In this document: positions 1 through 8,674 of the stretch, piece by piece
How the letters are laid out: every line of letters begins with the position of its first letter
Numbering within the stretch: position 1 is the first letter of the stretch
Assembly: GCF_014109725.1 (NCBI RefSeq)
Contig: NZ_CP058554.1
Location: 5,022,001 to 5,086,000, forward strand
Origin: Comamonas piscis
GTDB lineage: Bacteria; Pseudomonadota; Gammaproteobacteria; Burkholderiales; Burkholderiaceae_C
Length of the DNA stretch: 64,000 nt
Reading direction: 5' to 3'
Translations under genes and position numbers: made by a program
The notes under the pieces: generated by a model
What the model was told of the DNA's origin: nothing
The model's database searches: none
What the model saw: only the letters and a program-made list of their open reading frames with translations

Positions 1-387
1 GGCCGCAATGGCCTCACCCCGCGCGACCCTGCCCAGGTAGCGCGCCTTCTGCGCCTCCGTACCCGCCAGGCTGATCGCCCCCGAGCCCAGACCTTGCATC
101 GCAAACGCAAAGTCGGCCAGGCCGTTGTGGCGTGCCAAGGTCTCGCGGATCAGGCAGATGGCACGGGTGTCGATCTGCGCAGCCGCGCCGCCATGCGCCT
201 CGCCCGCCACTGCATGGCGCAGCCAACCGCTCTGGCCCAGCGCCTGCACCAAGGCGCGGCAATCGGCATCGGTGTCGCCGCTGTGTACATGGGCCACATG
301 CTGGGCAGCCCAGGCATCCAAGGTCTGCGCCAGTTCGGCATGCTGCGGCTCAAAAAACGGCCACTGCAGATAACGGGTATCGGCCAT
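1..387 (-). CDS. acyl-CoA dehydrogenase, N-terminal part (cut by window edge)
   Basis: The gene begins with ATG at 385-387 and is still open at base 1, so only about 129 N-terminal residues are present. The visible part is the helical N-terminal domain of an acyl-CoA dehydrogenase, including the segment RHNGLADFAFAMQGLGSGAI and the following stretch GTEAQKARYLGRVARGE, typical of the region before the FAD/substrate site. The flavin-binding and catalytic domains lie outside the window. It starts 1 bp after the stop of the enoyl-CoA hydratase gene, so it is the fourth gene of the leftward operon. In a 2-aminobenzoyl-CoA pathway it would oxidise a ring-reduced or ring-opened CoA thioester; the exact substrate is inferred from context only. 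Confidence 0.8.
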   Translation of the reverse strand, partial: MADTRYLQWPFFEPQHAELAQTLDAWAAQHVAHVHSGDTDADCRALVQALGQSGWLRHAVAGEAHGGAAAQIDTRAICLIRETLARHNGLADFAFAMQGLGSGAISLAGTEAQKARYLGRVARGEAIAA

Positions 388-388
388 G

Positions 389-1243
389 TCAGTTCCCCTG
401 GAATTGCGGCTTTTGCTTGGCCACAAAGGCCTCGTAGGCGCGCTTGAAGTCTTCGGTCAGCATGCAGATGGCCTGCGCCTGCGCCTCGGCCTCGATGGCC
501 TGGTCAATGGTCATCGCCCATTCCTGGTGCAGCATGGTCTTGGTGATGCCATTGGCAAAACTGGGGCCGGCAGCCAGGTCGGCGGCCATCTTCTGCGCCT
601 GCTCCAGCAGCGCTTCGGGCTCGGCCAGGCGGTTGAAAAAGCCCCAGCGCTCGCCCTCTTCGCCGCCCAGGCTGCGGCCGGTGTAGAGCAGCTCGCTGGC
701 GCGGCCCTGGCCAATGATGCGCGGCAAAAAGGCGCAGGCGCCCATGTCGCAGCCAGCCAGGCCCACGCGGTTGAACAGAAACGCCGTCTTGCTGCGGGCG
801 GTGCCCAGGCGCATGTCCGAGGCCATCGCCATGATGGCGCCCGCACCGGCACAGATGCCATCGACTGCCGCAATGATGGGCTGCGGACAGGCGCGCATGG
901 CCTTGATCAGTTCGCCGGTCATGCGGGTGAACATCAGCAGCTCAGGCGCCTTCAAAGCCACCAGTGGGCCGATGATTTCATGCACATCGCCGCCCGAGCA
1001 GAAGTTGCCGCCGGCGCCCACCAACACCACGGCCTTCACATCCTGCGCCCATTTCAGGCGGTGGAACAGGTCGCGCAGCTCGGCATAGGATTCAAAGGTC
1101 AGCGGGTTCTTGCGCTCGGGGCGGTTCAAGGTAATCGTCGCCACCCCGGCGCTGACCTGCCACAGAAAATGCTGGGCCTGGTAGCCGGCCAGTTGCTGGT
1201 GGTTGCCCGCCACCAGGGCGGGGTCGATTCGGTATTCGCTCAT
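389..1243 (-). CDS. enoyl-CoA hydratase/isomerase family protein (crotonase)
   Basis: A 284-residue crotonase-fold protein. The core shows the two oxyanion-hole segments of the family, NFCSGGDVHEI near residue 100 and GICAGAGAIMAMASDMRLG near residues 130-150, followed by the trimerisation helices. Enzymes of this family hydrate or isomerise the double bond of enoyl-CoA thioesters, or open rings in aromatic CoA pathways. The ATG at 1241-1243 was chosen because everything upstream in this frame overlaps the SDR gene. The gene lies between the SDR (23 bp upstream) and the acyl-CoA dehydrogenase (1 bp downstream), consistent with a beta-oxidation-like lower pathway acting on the product of the first gene. 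Substrate specificity cannot be read from the sequence. Confidence 0.9.
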   Translation of the reverse strand: MSEYRIDPALVAGNHQQLAGYQAQHFLWQVSAGVATITLNRPERKNPLTFESYAELRDLFHRLKWAQDVKAVVLVGAGGNFCSGGDVHEIIGPLVALKAPELLMFTRMTGELIKAMRACPQPIIAAVDGICAGAGAIMAMASDMRLGTARSKTAFLFNRVGLAGCDMGACAFLPRIIGQGRASELLYTGRSLGGEEGERWGFFNRLAEPEALLEQAQKMAADLAAGPSFANGITKTMLHQEWAMTIDQAIEAEAQAQAICMLTEDFKRAYEAFVAKQKPQFQGN

Positions 1244-1266
1244 GCCTGTCTCCAGAGATTCGGGGT

Positions 1267-2040
1267 TCACATCACTTCGCCGCCAGCCACCGCAATGGAC
1301 TGGCCGGTCATCGCGCCAGCGCCCTTGCCGCAGAGCCAGACGACGGCATCGGCCACCTCTTGGGGCTGCACCAGACGGCCCTGGGGGTTGTCGCGCACAA
1401 ATTCGGCCATGGCCTGCTCGGGGCTGCGGCCGGTCTTGGCCACCACCCGGTCGATGCTGGTCTTGACCAGGTCGGTTTCGGTATAGCCCGGGCAGACGGC
1501 GTTGACCGTGATGCCCCGGCTCGCCACCTCCAGCGCCAGCGCCCGGGTCAAGCCCACCACGCCATGCTTGGCCGCCACATAGGCCGACACATAGGCGTAG
1601 CCAACCAGGCCTGCAGTGCTGGCCACGTTGACGATGCGGCCATAGCCCGCCGCCTGCATCGCCGGCAGCACCTGCTGCATGCACAGCATCGTGCCGGTCA
1701 GGTTCACCGCCAGCATTTGCGACCAGAGCTGGACATCGGTCTTCATAAAGGGTGCGCTCTGCGCCTGGCCGGCGTTGTTTACCAGGATCTGGATATCGCC
1801 AAAGGCGGCCACGGCCTGCGCAAATGCAGCCGCCACCTCGGCCTCCTGCGCCACATCGGCAAGCACCTGCTGGCATTGGCCGGGGTAGGCATCCACCAGT
1901 TTTTGCAGTGGCTCGGGCCGGCGGCCCAGCACCGTTACCCGCGCGCCCTGCGCCAGCAGTTGGCGGGCTATCGCCTCGCCAATGCCCTGGCCGGCGCCGG
2001 TTACCAGCGCATGCTGGCCTTCAAAGGGTTGGCTTGGCAT
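1267..2040 (-). CDS. SDR-family NAD(P)-dependent 3-hydroxyacyl-CoA-type dehydrogenase
   Basis: A 257-residue classical short-chain dehydrogenase. The Rossmann glycine motif TGAGQGIG is at residues 14-21, NNAG at 88-91, and the catalytic Ser141, Tyr154 and Lys158 follow with correct spacing. These enzymes oxidise a secondary alcohol with NAD(P)+. It is the second gene of the operon, 12 bp after the monooxygenase/reductase, so it most likely oxidises a 3-hydroxyacyl-CoA intermediate made by the hydratase encoded next. Family membership is certain; the substrate is inferred from the neighbours. Confidence 0.92.
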   Translation of the reverse strand: MPSQPFEGQHALVTGAGQGIGEAIARQLLAQGARVTVLGRRPEPLQKLVDAYPGQCQQVLADVAQEAEVAAAFAQAVAAFGDIQILVNNAGQAQSAPFMKTDVQLWSQMLAVNLTGTMLCMQQVLPAMQAAGYGRIVNVASTAGLVGYAYVSAYVAAKHGVVGLTRALALEVASRGITVNAVCPGYTETDLVKTSIDRVVAKTGRSPEQAMAEFVRDNPQGRLVQPQEVADAVVWLCGKGAGAMTGQSIAVAGGEVM

Positions 2041-2052
2041 CTGTAGCGCTCC

Positions 2053-4380
2053 TCAATGGCCAGCGGCCGCTTGCTGAGCCTTTTCGCGCTCGAACAGGCT
2101 CTCCATCTGGCGCTTGCCGGCAAAGTAGGGTTGGGGCCAGGCGATGGCGGTGTAGCCAATCTTGGCCGCCTCGGTCAAGGTCCAGGCCGGGTTGGCCAGG
2201 TGCGGGCGGGCGACCGCGCACAAGTCGGCACGGCCCGCGGCAATGATGGAGTTGGCATGGTCGGCCTCGCTGATCGCACCAACAGCCATCGTTGCAATGC
2301 CGGCCTCCTGGCGGATGCGGTCGGCAAAGGGGGTCTGGAACATGCGGCCGTAGACCGGCTTTTCCTGCTTGCTGACCTGGCCGGACGAGCAGTCGATCAG
2401 GTCCGCGCCAGCAGCCTTGAATGCCTTGGCAATCTCCACCGCGTCATCGGGCGTGATGCCGCCGGGTACCCAGTCATGGGCGGAGATGCGCACCGACATC
2501 GGCCGGTCTTGCGGCCAGACGGCGCGCACGGCCCGGAACACTTCCAGCGGGTAGCGCAGGCGGTTCTCTAGGCTGCCGCCATAGGCGTCGTCGCGCTGGT
2601 TGGTCAAGGGCGAGATAAAGCTGGACAGCAGATAGCCATGGGCGCAGTGCAGCTCCAGCCAGTCGGCGCCCACGTCGGCGGCCATCTCGGCAGCGTGTAC
2701 AAACTGCTGCTTGACCTCGTCCATCTGGGCCAGGCTCATCGCCTGCGAGATCTGGCTCACGCCCGCCAGGTACTGCTGGGGCGAGGCCGACATGATCGGC
2801 CAGTTTCCCTCGGTCAGCGGCAGGTCCGTGCCCTCCCAGGCTAGGCGGGTGGATGCCTTGGCGCCGGCATGGCCGATCTGCATCGCAAATTTGGCATCGG
2901 TGTTGGTGTGGATCCAGTCGCTGATGCGCTGCCAGGCCTGCTTTTGCGCCTCGGTGTATGTGCCCGGGCAACCGGGCGTGATGCGGCCTTCGGGGCTGAC
3001 GCAGGCCATCTCGGCGAACACCAGACCGGCACCGCCCATCGCCCGCGCACCCAGGTGCACCAGGTGGTAGTCGCCCGGCACGCCATCAACGGCCGAGTAC
3101 TGCGCCATCGGCGAGACGACGATGCGGTTTTTCAAAGTGAGGCCGCGCAGGGTATAGGGTAGGAACATTGGCGGCGGCGCCTTGGCCTCTACCTGCACGC
3201 CGTTTTGCGCGGCCAGCCAGGCCTCATAACCACCCAGCCAGGCGGCATCGCGCAGGCGCAGGTTCTCGTGGCTGATGCGCTGGCTGCGCGTCAGCATCGA
3301 GTACATGAACTGCTCGGGCTCCAGCTGGTCGCAGTAACGCTTGCCGCAGACCTCGAACCACTCCATCGCATTCCAGGCGGCGTTCTGGATGCGCAAGGTC
3401 TCCACCCGGCGCAGCGCCTGGTAGGCCTCCAGCACGGCAGGGATCTGCGCCTGGCCATCGCCCAGCTGCTGGAACTGCCGCGCCAGCTCGATCGCATCTT
3501 CGATGGCCAGCTTGGTGCCCGAGCCAATCGCAAAATGTGCTGTGTGTACCGCGTCGCCCATCAGCACCACATGGCTGCCCTTGGCGTTCTGCAGCCACCA
3601 CTGGTCGCAGACCACGCGCTGAAAATTGATCCAGGCGGAGCCGCGCAGATGGCGGGCATTGGTCATCAGCCGCGCGCCTTGCAGGTTGTCGGCAAACAGC
3701 TGCTCGCAGAAGGCAATTGATTGCTCCTGGTCAGCGGTATCGAGCCCGCAGGCCTTCCAGGTCTCCTCGGTGGTCTCGACGATGAAGGTCGAGGTCTTGT
3801 CGTCAAACTGGTAGATATGGGCCTGGAACCAGCCGTGCTCGCTGCGCACAAAGTCAAAGGTAAAGGCCTCGTAGACCTTGTTGGCGCCCAGCCAGATAAA
3901 GCGGTTGGGGCGGGTGACGATATCGGGCTTGAACACCTCGGCGTATTTGCTGCGGATACGCGAGTTCACGCCATCGCAGGCAATGACCAAGTCGGCATCG
4001 GCATAGTCCTCGTCGGACTGCACATCGGTCTCAAACACGAGCTTGACGCCGAGCTGCTCGCAGCGCGCCTGCAGGATGTTGAGCAGATGCTTGCGGCCAA
4101 TGCCGACAAAGCCATGGCCGCCCGAGCGGATCTTGCGGCCTTTGAACAGCAGCTCGATATCGTCCCAGTGGTTGAAAGCCTCTTCGATCTGCGCGGCCGT
4201 CGCCGGGTCCCAGTCGCGCATGTTGTCCATCGTCGCATCGGAGAACACCACGCCCCAGCCAAAGGTGTCATAGGGCTTGTTGCGTTCCACCACGGTCACG
4301 TCATGCGCAGGGTCCATCTGCTTCATCAGCAGCGCGAAATACAAGCCGGCGGGGCCGCCGCCGATGCAGACAATTTTCAT
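2053..4380 (-). CDS. bifunctional flavin monooxygenase / old-yellow-enzyme reductase, probably 2-aminobenzoyl-CoA monooxygenase/reductase
   Basis: A 775-residue fusion of two flavoenzymes. Residues 1-400 are a group A FAD monooxygenase with the dinucleotide motif IGGGPAG at 6-12 and the second FAD motif GDAVHTAH near 275. Residues about 400-770 are an old-yellow-enzyme type NADH:flavin oxidoreductase, with SPMAQYS near 420, HAGAKAS in the middle and HCAHGYLLSSF near 580. This architecture is known from Azoarcus evansii 2-aminobenzoyl-CoA monooxygenase/reductase and is also annotated as bifunctional salicylyl-CoA 5-hydroxylase/oxidoreductase. The beta-oxidation genes behind it favour aminobenzoyl-CoA, because salicylyl-CoA would go to gentisate. 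It is the first gene of the operon; no CoA ligase is visible, so that may lie beyond the left edge. Confidence 0.85.
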   Translation of the reverse strand: MKIVCIGGGPAGLYFALLMKQMDPAHDVTVVERNKPYDTFGWGVVFSDATMDNMRDWDPATAAQIEEAFNHWDDIELLFKGRKIRSGGHGFVGIGRKHLLNILQARCEQLGVKLVFETDVQSDEDYADADLVIACDGVNSRIRSKYAEVFKPDIVTRPNRFIWLGANKVYEAFTFDFVRSEHGWFQAHIYQFDDKTSTFIVETTEETWKACGLDTADQEQSIAFCEQLFADNLQGARLMTNARHLRGSAWINFQRVVCDQWWLQNAKGSHVVLMGDAVHTAHFAIGSGTKLAIEDAIELARQFQQLGDGQAQIPAVLEAYQALRRVETLRIQNAAWNAMEWFEVCGKRYCDQLEPEQFMYSMLTRSQRISHENLRLRDAAWLGGYEAWLAAQNGVQVEAKAPPPMFLPYTLRGLTLKNRIVVSPMAQYSAVDGVPGDYHLVHLGARAMGGAGLVFAEMACVSPEGRITPGCPGTYTEAQKQAWQRISDWIHTNTDAKFAMQIGHAGAKASTRLAWEGTDLPLTEGNWPIMSASPQQYLAGVSQISQAMSLAQMDEVKQQFVHAAEMAADVGADWLELHCAHGYLLSSFISPLTNQRDDAYGGSLENRLRYPLEVFRAVRAVWPQDRPMSVRISAHDWVPGGITPDDAVEIAKAFKAAGADLIDCSSGQVSKQEKPVYGRMFQTPFADRIRQEAGIATMAVGAISEADHANSIIAAGRADLCAVARPHLANPAWTLTEAAKIGYTAIAWPQPYFAGKRQMESLFEREKAQQAAAGH

Positions 4381-4414
4381 GGCCAGGGTCGTCCTGAAAA
4401 ATACTTTATAACTA

Positions 4415-4436
4415 AATTATTGATGCATAAATAATT
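4415..4436. promoter_or_regulatory. candidate MarR operator between the divergent regulator and catabolic operon
   Basis: A 22-bp near-perfect palindrome made of ATTATT, ATGCAT and AATAAT blocks, with one mismatched pair, in an AT-rich stretch of a 107-bp divergent intergenic region. Length, symmetry and position 35 bp from the catabolic start codon are typical of MarR-family operators. Binding by the adjacent MarR protein is inferred; the palindrome itself is directly visible. Confidence 0.6.
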
Positions 4437-4487
4437 CACTAAAATACGCACATACCCTATCACCGGAGCCTGCCGTGCTGCTGCACC

Positions 4488-5030
4488 ATGGCCCCCATGG
4501 CTGACATGCAAAACCTCTGCAACCCCCTCCCTGATACCGGTGCCGGCATCGCTGGCCGCGAGGCTGGTCTGGCGCATGACGAGCACCAAGCCGTGCGCCT
4601 GTGGCTGCGGCTGATGACCTGCAGCACCCAGATTGAGCAGGTGATTCGCAGCAAGCTGCGCACCCAGTTCGCCACCACCTTGCCGCGCTTTGACTACCTG
4701 GCCCAGCTCAGCCGCTTTCCCAAAGGCCTGCGCATGAAGACGCTCTCCGAGTACCTGATGGTCACCAGCGGCAATATCACCGGGCTGACGGACCAGCTGG
4801 TGGCAGAAGGTTGGGTGGAGCGGGTGGCCGATGACGAGGACCGCCGATCGATGACGGTGCGCCTGACGCGCAGCGGGAAAAAGCAGTTCAGCGCCATGGC
4901 CAAGGCGCATGAGCAATGGCTGGAACAACTGCTGGCGCCCCTGGGCGCGGATGCCGCGCGTGAGCTGTATGAGCAGCTGGGCGTGCTGCGGCAGATTGTG
5001 GGCCAGCGGGTGGAGCCGGCTGCGGGCTGA
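4488..5030 (+). CDS. MarR-family transcriptional regulator
   Basis: A protein of up to 180 residues with the MarR winged-helix domain. Recognition-helix region MKTLSEYLMVTSGNITGLTDQLV is around residues 83-105, followed by the wing segment RVADDEDRRSMTVRLTRSGKK. It has a low-conservation N-terminal tail, so the true start could also be ATG 4497 or 4506. It is divergent from the aminobenzoyl-CoA type operon and the 22-bp palindrome lies between them. MarR proteins of aromatic CoA pathways usually repress and are released by the CoA thioester; that ligand is inferred here by analogy. Confidence 0.88.
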   Translation: MAPMADMQNLCNPLPDTGAGIAGREAGLAHDEHQAVRLWLRLMTCSTQIEQVIRSKLRTQFATTLPRFDYLAQLSRFPKGLRMKTLSEYLMVTSGNITGLTDQLVAEGWVERVADDEDRRSMTVRLTRSGKKQFSAMAKAHEQWLEQLLAPLGADAARELYEQLGVLRQIVGQRVEPAAG

Positions 5031-5045
5031 GCTTCACTGGGCAAC

Positions 5046-5085
5046 AAAAAAGAGCCTGCCGACCGCGTTGGTCCAACAGGCTCTT
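5046..5085 (-). terminator. Rho-independent terminator after the UspA gene
   Basis: Inverted repeat AAGAGCCTG (5050-5058) and CAGGCTCTT (5077-5085), which on the minus strand is followed by a run of T. It lies just beyond the stop of the leftward universal stress gene and could also serve the convergent marR gene. Confidence 0.7.
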
Positions 5086-5117
5086 AGGCCATCAGGCCAT
5101 CAGGCGATTGGCGAGCC

Positions 5118-5603
5118 TTACATCGTGGTATCGGCCTGGCTGAGGTCGCCATCGACCTCATCGACGTCCAGCACCTCGGGCATCTTGACGATGGTGGTCG
5201 GCACCTTGCTGTGGCGAGCCACCTCGCGCGAAACCGAGCCAATCAAGATGCTGCCCAGCATGCTCTCGCCGGTGGCGCCCAGAACAATCAGGCCGCAAGC
5301 CTTCTCGTCGGCGATATCCAGCAAAGTCGCGTAGATATCGCCCAGGCGGATCTCCACCTCATGCGAGATCCCAGCCGCTTGCAGCAATGACAGCGCCGGA
5401 GCCACTAGGTCCATGCCCGCCTCGACGCTGGCATTGGCAATCAGCTCCGAATCCTGCGTGGCCAGCTCCAGAAAGCTGGCCTCCTTTTGCACATGGGCCA
5501 CCACCACATGGGCGCGCAAGCCCTGCTGCACCAGTTGCACGACATGCTGCACGGCTTGCAGCGAATTGGGCGAACCGTCAACGGCAATCATGATGTTGAA
5601 CAT
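5118..5603 (-). CDS. universal stress protein (UspA family)
   Basis: A 161-residue single Usp domain. The N-terminal strand MFNIMIAVDGSPNS and the C-terminal phosphate-binding motif GATGESMLGSILIGSVS (G-x2-G-x9-GS form) indicate the ATP-binding subclass. The tail after about residue 142 is acidic (DVDEVDGD) and not part of the fold. The gene stands alone, divergent from tgt and followed by a terminator. Proteins of this family are cytoplasmic stress and starvation proteins; the specific role here is unknown. Confidence 0.9.
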   Translation of the reverse strand: MFNIMIAVDGSPNSLQAVQHVVQLVQQGLRAHVVVAHVQKEASFLELATQDSELIANASVEAGMDLVAPALSLLQAAGISHEVEIRLGDIYATLLDIADEKACGLIVLGATGESMLGSILIGSVSREVARHSKVPTTIVKMPEVLDVDEVDGDLSQADTTM

Positions 5604-5728
5604 GGGCTTCTCCTTGGCAATGAACGATCAGCCCAGTGTAGCGATCTGCCAGCGCCCCCTGTGTCAGAGACGAGCCTGCGAAACCCGCCGCGCCGTCAAC
5701 TACCGCACATCTGCGAAAATGCCCGGTT

Positions 5729-6901
5729 ATGCTGCAGTTCGACCTTCTCAAAACCGACCCATCCAGCCACGCACGCCGTGGCACGCTCACGCTCAACCAT
5801 GGCGTGGTGCAGACCCCCATCTTCATGCCGGTGGGCACCTATGGCACTGTCAAGGGCGTAATGCCCCGCAGCCTGGAAGAAATGGGCGCCCAGATCATTC
5901 TGGGCAACACCTTCCACCTGTGGATGCGCCCAGGGCAGGAGGTGATGAAGAGCTTTGGCGGCCTGCATGGTTTCGAGAAATGGGACAAGCCCATCCTGAC
6001 CGACTCGGGCGGCTTCCAGGTCTGGTCGCTGGGCGCCATGCGCAAGATCACCGAAGAAGGTGTGCATTTCCAAAGCCCGGTCAATGGCGACAAGCTGTTC
6101 ATGTCGCCCGAGGTCAGCATGCAGATCCAGACGGTGCTGAACTCGGACATCGTCATGCAGCTCGACGAGTGCACGCCGTACGAGACCAACGGCAAGAAGA
6201 CCACCGAAGCCGAAGCGCGCAAGTCGATGGAGATGAGCCGCCGCTGGGCCAAGCGCTCCCAGGAAGAGTTTGCGCGCCTGGAGAACCCCAATGCCTTGTT
6301 CGGCATTGTGCAGGGCGGCATGTTCAAGCACCTGCGCGAGGAATCGCTGCAGGGCCTGCTGGAGCTGGATTTCCCCGGCTACGCGGTGGGCGGCGTCTCG
6401 GTTGGTGAGCCCAAGGACGAGATGCTGGACATCATGCAGCACACGCCCCACCTGCTGCCAGCGAACAAGCCACGCTACCTGATGGGCGTGGGCACGCCAG
6501 AGGACCTGGTGCAAGGCGTGGCCGATGGCGTGGACATGTTCGACTGCGTGATGCCTACGCGCAATGCGCGCAACGGCACGATCTTTACTCGCTATGGTGA
6601 TCTGAAGATCCGCAACGCCCGCCACAAGACCGACCACCAACCCTTCGACACCACCTGCACCTGCCATGCCTGCGCCGGCAAGAGCGGCGTGAGCTGGGAC
6701 GACGGCGGCCGCGACGGCTTCAGCCGCGCCTACCAGCACCACCTGGACCGCTGCGGTGAGATGCTCGGCCCGATGCTGACCACCATCCACAACCTGCACT
6801 ACTACCTGAACCTGATGCAGGAAGTGCGCCAGTCGCTGGAAGCCGGCACTTTCAGCCAGTTCCGGGCACAGTTCAAATCGGACCGGGCTCGAGGGGTCTA
6901 A
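5729..6901 (+). CDS. tgt: queuine tRNA-ribosyltransferase (tRNA-guanine transglycosylase)
   Basis: A 390-residue enzyme that exchanges guanine-34 of GUN-anticodon tRNAs for preQ1 in queuosine synthesis. The motif DSGGFQ starts with Asp92, the general base, and FDCVMPTRNARNG carries the nucleophile Asp272. The zinc site is C-x-C-x2-C in CTCHACAG plus a histidine in TTIHNLHYY. Length matches the bacterial family. It is monocistronic here; queA, the next enzyme of the pathway, lies about 47 kb away at 54313-55458, whereas the two are neighbours in many bacteria. Confidence 0.97.
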   Translation: MLQFDLLKTDPSSHARRGTLTLNHGVVQTPIFMPVGTYGTVKGVMPRSLEEMGAQIILGNTFHLWMRPGQEVMKSFGGLHGFEKWDKPILTDSGGFQVWSLGAMRKITEEGVHFQSPVNGDKLFMSPEVSMQIQTVLNSDIVMQLDECTPYETNGKKTTEAEARKSMEMSRRWAKRSQEEFARLENPNALFGIVQGGMFKHLREESLQGLLELDFPGYAVGGVSVGEPKDEMLDIMQHTPHLLPANKPRYLMGVGTPEDLVQGVADGVDMFDCVMPTRNARNGTIFTRYGDLKIRNARHKTDHQPFDTTCTCHACAGKSGVSWDDGGRDGFSRAYQHHLDRCGEMLGPMLTTIHNLHYYLNLMQEVRQSLEAGTFSQFRAQFKSDRARGV

Positions 6902-7257
6902 GCGCCGCAAAGCGTGGGGGCCAAGAGACAGCGCAGCGCAGCGCTTGACAGCGCTGGCCTAAAGTACGAGACAGCGTCCTCTTGGGCGCTGCGCCCATCC
7001 CCATCGCGCCGCCCGCGCTAGCCATGGCGCTGGTGGTTGACTGTGCTTCATAGATGCATACTCCGTCTGGCCTAGCTTTTTTGCTCCTAATTTAGAAGCA
7101 AAAGCCACTGACTGAGTTTATTGATTCCGCAAACATGCAACCGGTGCCGCGGTGCTGGCGGCGGTCCGCCCAGCCGCCAATGTGTGACTGCGCCATAAGG
7201 TCGGGCCCGCCCTCGCGCAGGTGAGCGGGTATATTTCGCCCATCCTCTCTCATTCCC
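6902..7257. other. intergenic region without a recognisable gene
   Basis: A 356-bp gap between tgt and the GGDEF gene. It holds a weak AGCGCT inverted repeat near 6940-6955 and an imperfect hairpin at about 7080-7104 (TTTTGCT pairing with AGCAAAA). No coding potential, RNA gene or convincing promoter was recognised. Confidence 0.4.
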
Positions 7258-8670
7258 ATGCAGACCGCGTCGCCCTTCCACCCCTTGGAGCAGCCCCATA
7301 GCGGTCGCTTGCTGCTCTGCGCCAGTTTGGCGGTGTTTGCGGCAGCGATGGTGGGCATCTTGCTGCGCCCGCTGGGCTACCTTTCGGTGTTCTGGCCCGC
7401 CAACCAGATCGTGCTGGTGCTGCTGCTGCGCTACCCCCGCCTGATGCGGCCGCTGGGCTTGGCAGCACTCTTCGCCAGCTTTGTGCTGGCCGACCTGATC
7501 ACCGGCACCTCCTTGTGGCTGTCCCTGGGCTTTACCACCGCCAACCTCTGCGGCGCAGCCTGCGGATGGCTGTTTCTGCGCAAGCAATCGCAGCGCGATC
7601 TGCAGATGGAAGGCCAGTACTCGGCGTTGCTGGTGTTCTTTGCCAGCGGCATGGCATCGCTGGCATCGGCTGCCATTGGCGGGCCGGTCAGCGTCTGGGC
7701 CTTTGGGCTGTCACTGACCCAGGGGCTGTTGATGTGGTGGACCGGCGAATGGATGAACGCCATGATGCTGCTGCCATTTTTGCTGGCCCTGCCTTCGGCG
7801 CGCACCGCCGTGACCGCGAAAGAGCGCCGCTCCTGGGCCTTGAAGTTTCTGCCTGCACTGGCGGTGGTGGGCCTGGAGATCACCAGCTACATGGTGGGCA
7901 ACAAGGTCGGCTCGCTGGTGTTCTCGCTGCCTGCGCTGCTGTGGTGCGCACTGTCCTACCGCATTCTGACCACCGCCATCATCACCATGGTTGTGTTTGT
8001 GACCAAGGTGATTGTGGTCTCCAACATCGTGGGCTTTATCCCGGCGAATGTGCTGGATGTGGCGAGTCTGCGCCTGGGCATCACGATGCTGCTTTTGGGC
8101 CCCTTGTCCGTGGCGGGCGCCCATGCCGCGCGCACCGAACTCTTGCACCGCATGCGCTACCAGGCCCACCACGACAGCCTGACCGATGTGCTGAGCCGCA
8201 ATGGCTTTGTGCAGGCCAGCCACACCCTGCTCAAGCGCCTGACGCATGAAGGCAACTCGGCGGCGGTGCTGATGCTGGATCTGGACCATTTCAAGCGCGT
8301 CAACGACAACCATGGCCATGCCAGCGGCGACCGCCTGCTGCGCGATGTCAGCCAGTTGCTGACCGCCTCGCTGCGGCCCCAGGATGTGTTGGGCCGCATC
8401 GGCGGCGAAGAGTTTGCCGTGGTGCTGCCCACCATCAGCTTTGAGGACGCCACCGCGATTGCCGAGCGCCTGTGCCAGACGGTACGCAGCGGCCAGTTCC
8501 AGACAGCGCAGGATGCGCCGTTGCAGGCCACGCTCAGCATCGGCCTGGCGTACCGCCAGGCGCTGCGACCCGGCGACAGCCTGGAGGCCCTGCTGCGCGA
8601 AGCGGACCTGGCCCTGTACCAGGCCAAGGCCCAGGGCCGCGACTGCGCGGTTTGGACCGTCCCCAGCTAA
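7258..8670 (+). CDS. MASE1-domain diguanylate cyclase (GGDEF protein)
   Basis: A 470-residue membrane-bound diguanylate cyclase. The first ~290 residues are hydrophobic with about eight membrane segments and match the MASE1 sensor type. The cytoplasmic cyclase domain covers about 305-470. The active-site signature is GGEEF at 382-386, a functional variant of GGDEF, and an inhibitory RxxD site (RPQD, 373-376) lies five residues before it, so product inhibition by c-di-GMP is expected. No EAL domain is present. The start at 7258 keeps the first membrane segment close to the N terminus. It converges with the DUF2145 gene with only 4 bp between stops. Confidence 0.92.
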   Translation: MQTASPFHPLEQPHSGRLLLCASLAVFAAAMVGILLRPLGYLSVFWPANQIVLVLLLRYPRLMRPLGLAALFASFVLADLITGTSLWLSLGFTTANLCGAACGWLFLRKQSQRDLQMEGQYSALLVFFASGMASLASAAIGGPVSVWAFGLSLTQGLLMWWTGEWMNAMMLLPFLLALPSARTAVTAKERRSWALKFLPALAVVGLEITSYMVGNKVGSLVFSLPALLWCALSYRILTTAIITMVVFVTKVIVVSNIVGFIPANVLDVASLRLGITMLLLGPLSVAGAHAARTELLHRMRYQAHHDSLTDVLSRNGFVQASHTLLKRLTHEGNSAAVLMLDLDHFKRVNDNHGHASGDRLLRDVSQLLTASLRPQDVLGRIGGEEFAVVLPTISFEDATAIAERLCQTVRSGQFQTAQDAPLQATLSIGLAYRQALRPGDSLEALLREADLALYQAKAQGRDCAVWTVPS

Positions 8671-8674
8671 GCCA

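Noticed and set aside
5086..5107. Short tandem repeat GGCCATCAGGCCATCAGGC
   Set aside because: Only two and a half units of 8 bp next to a terminator; too short to call a functional repeat or CRISPR.
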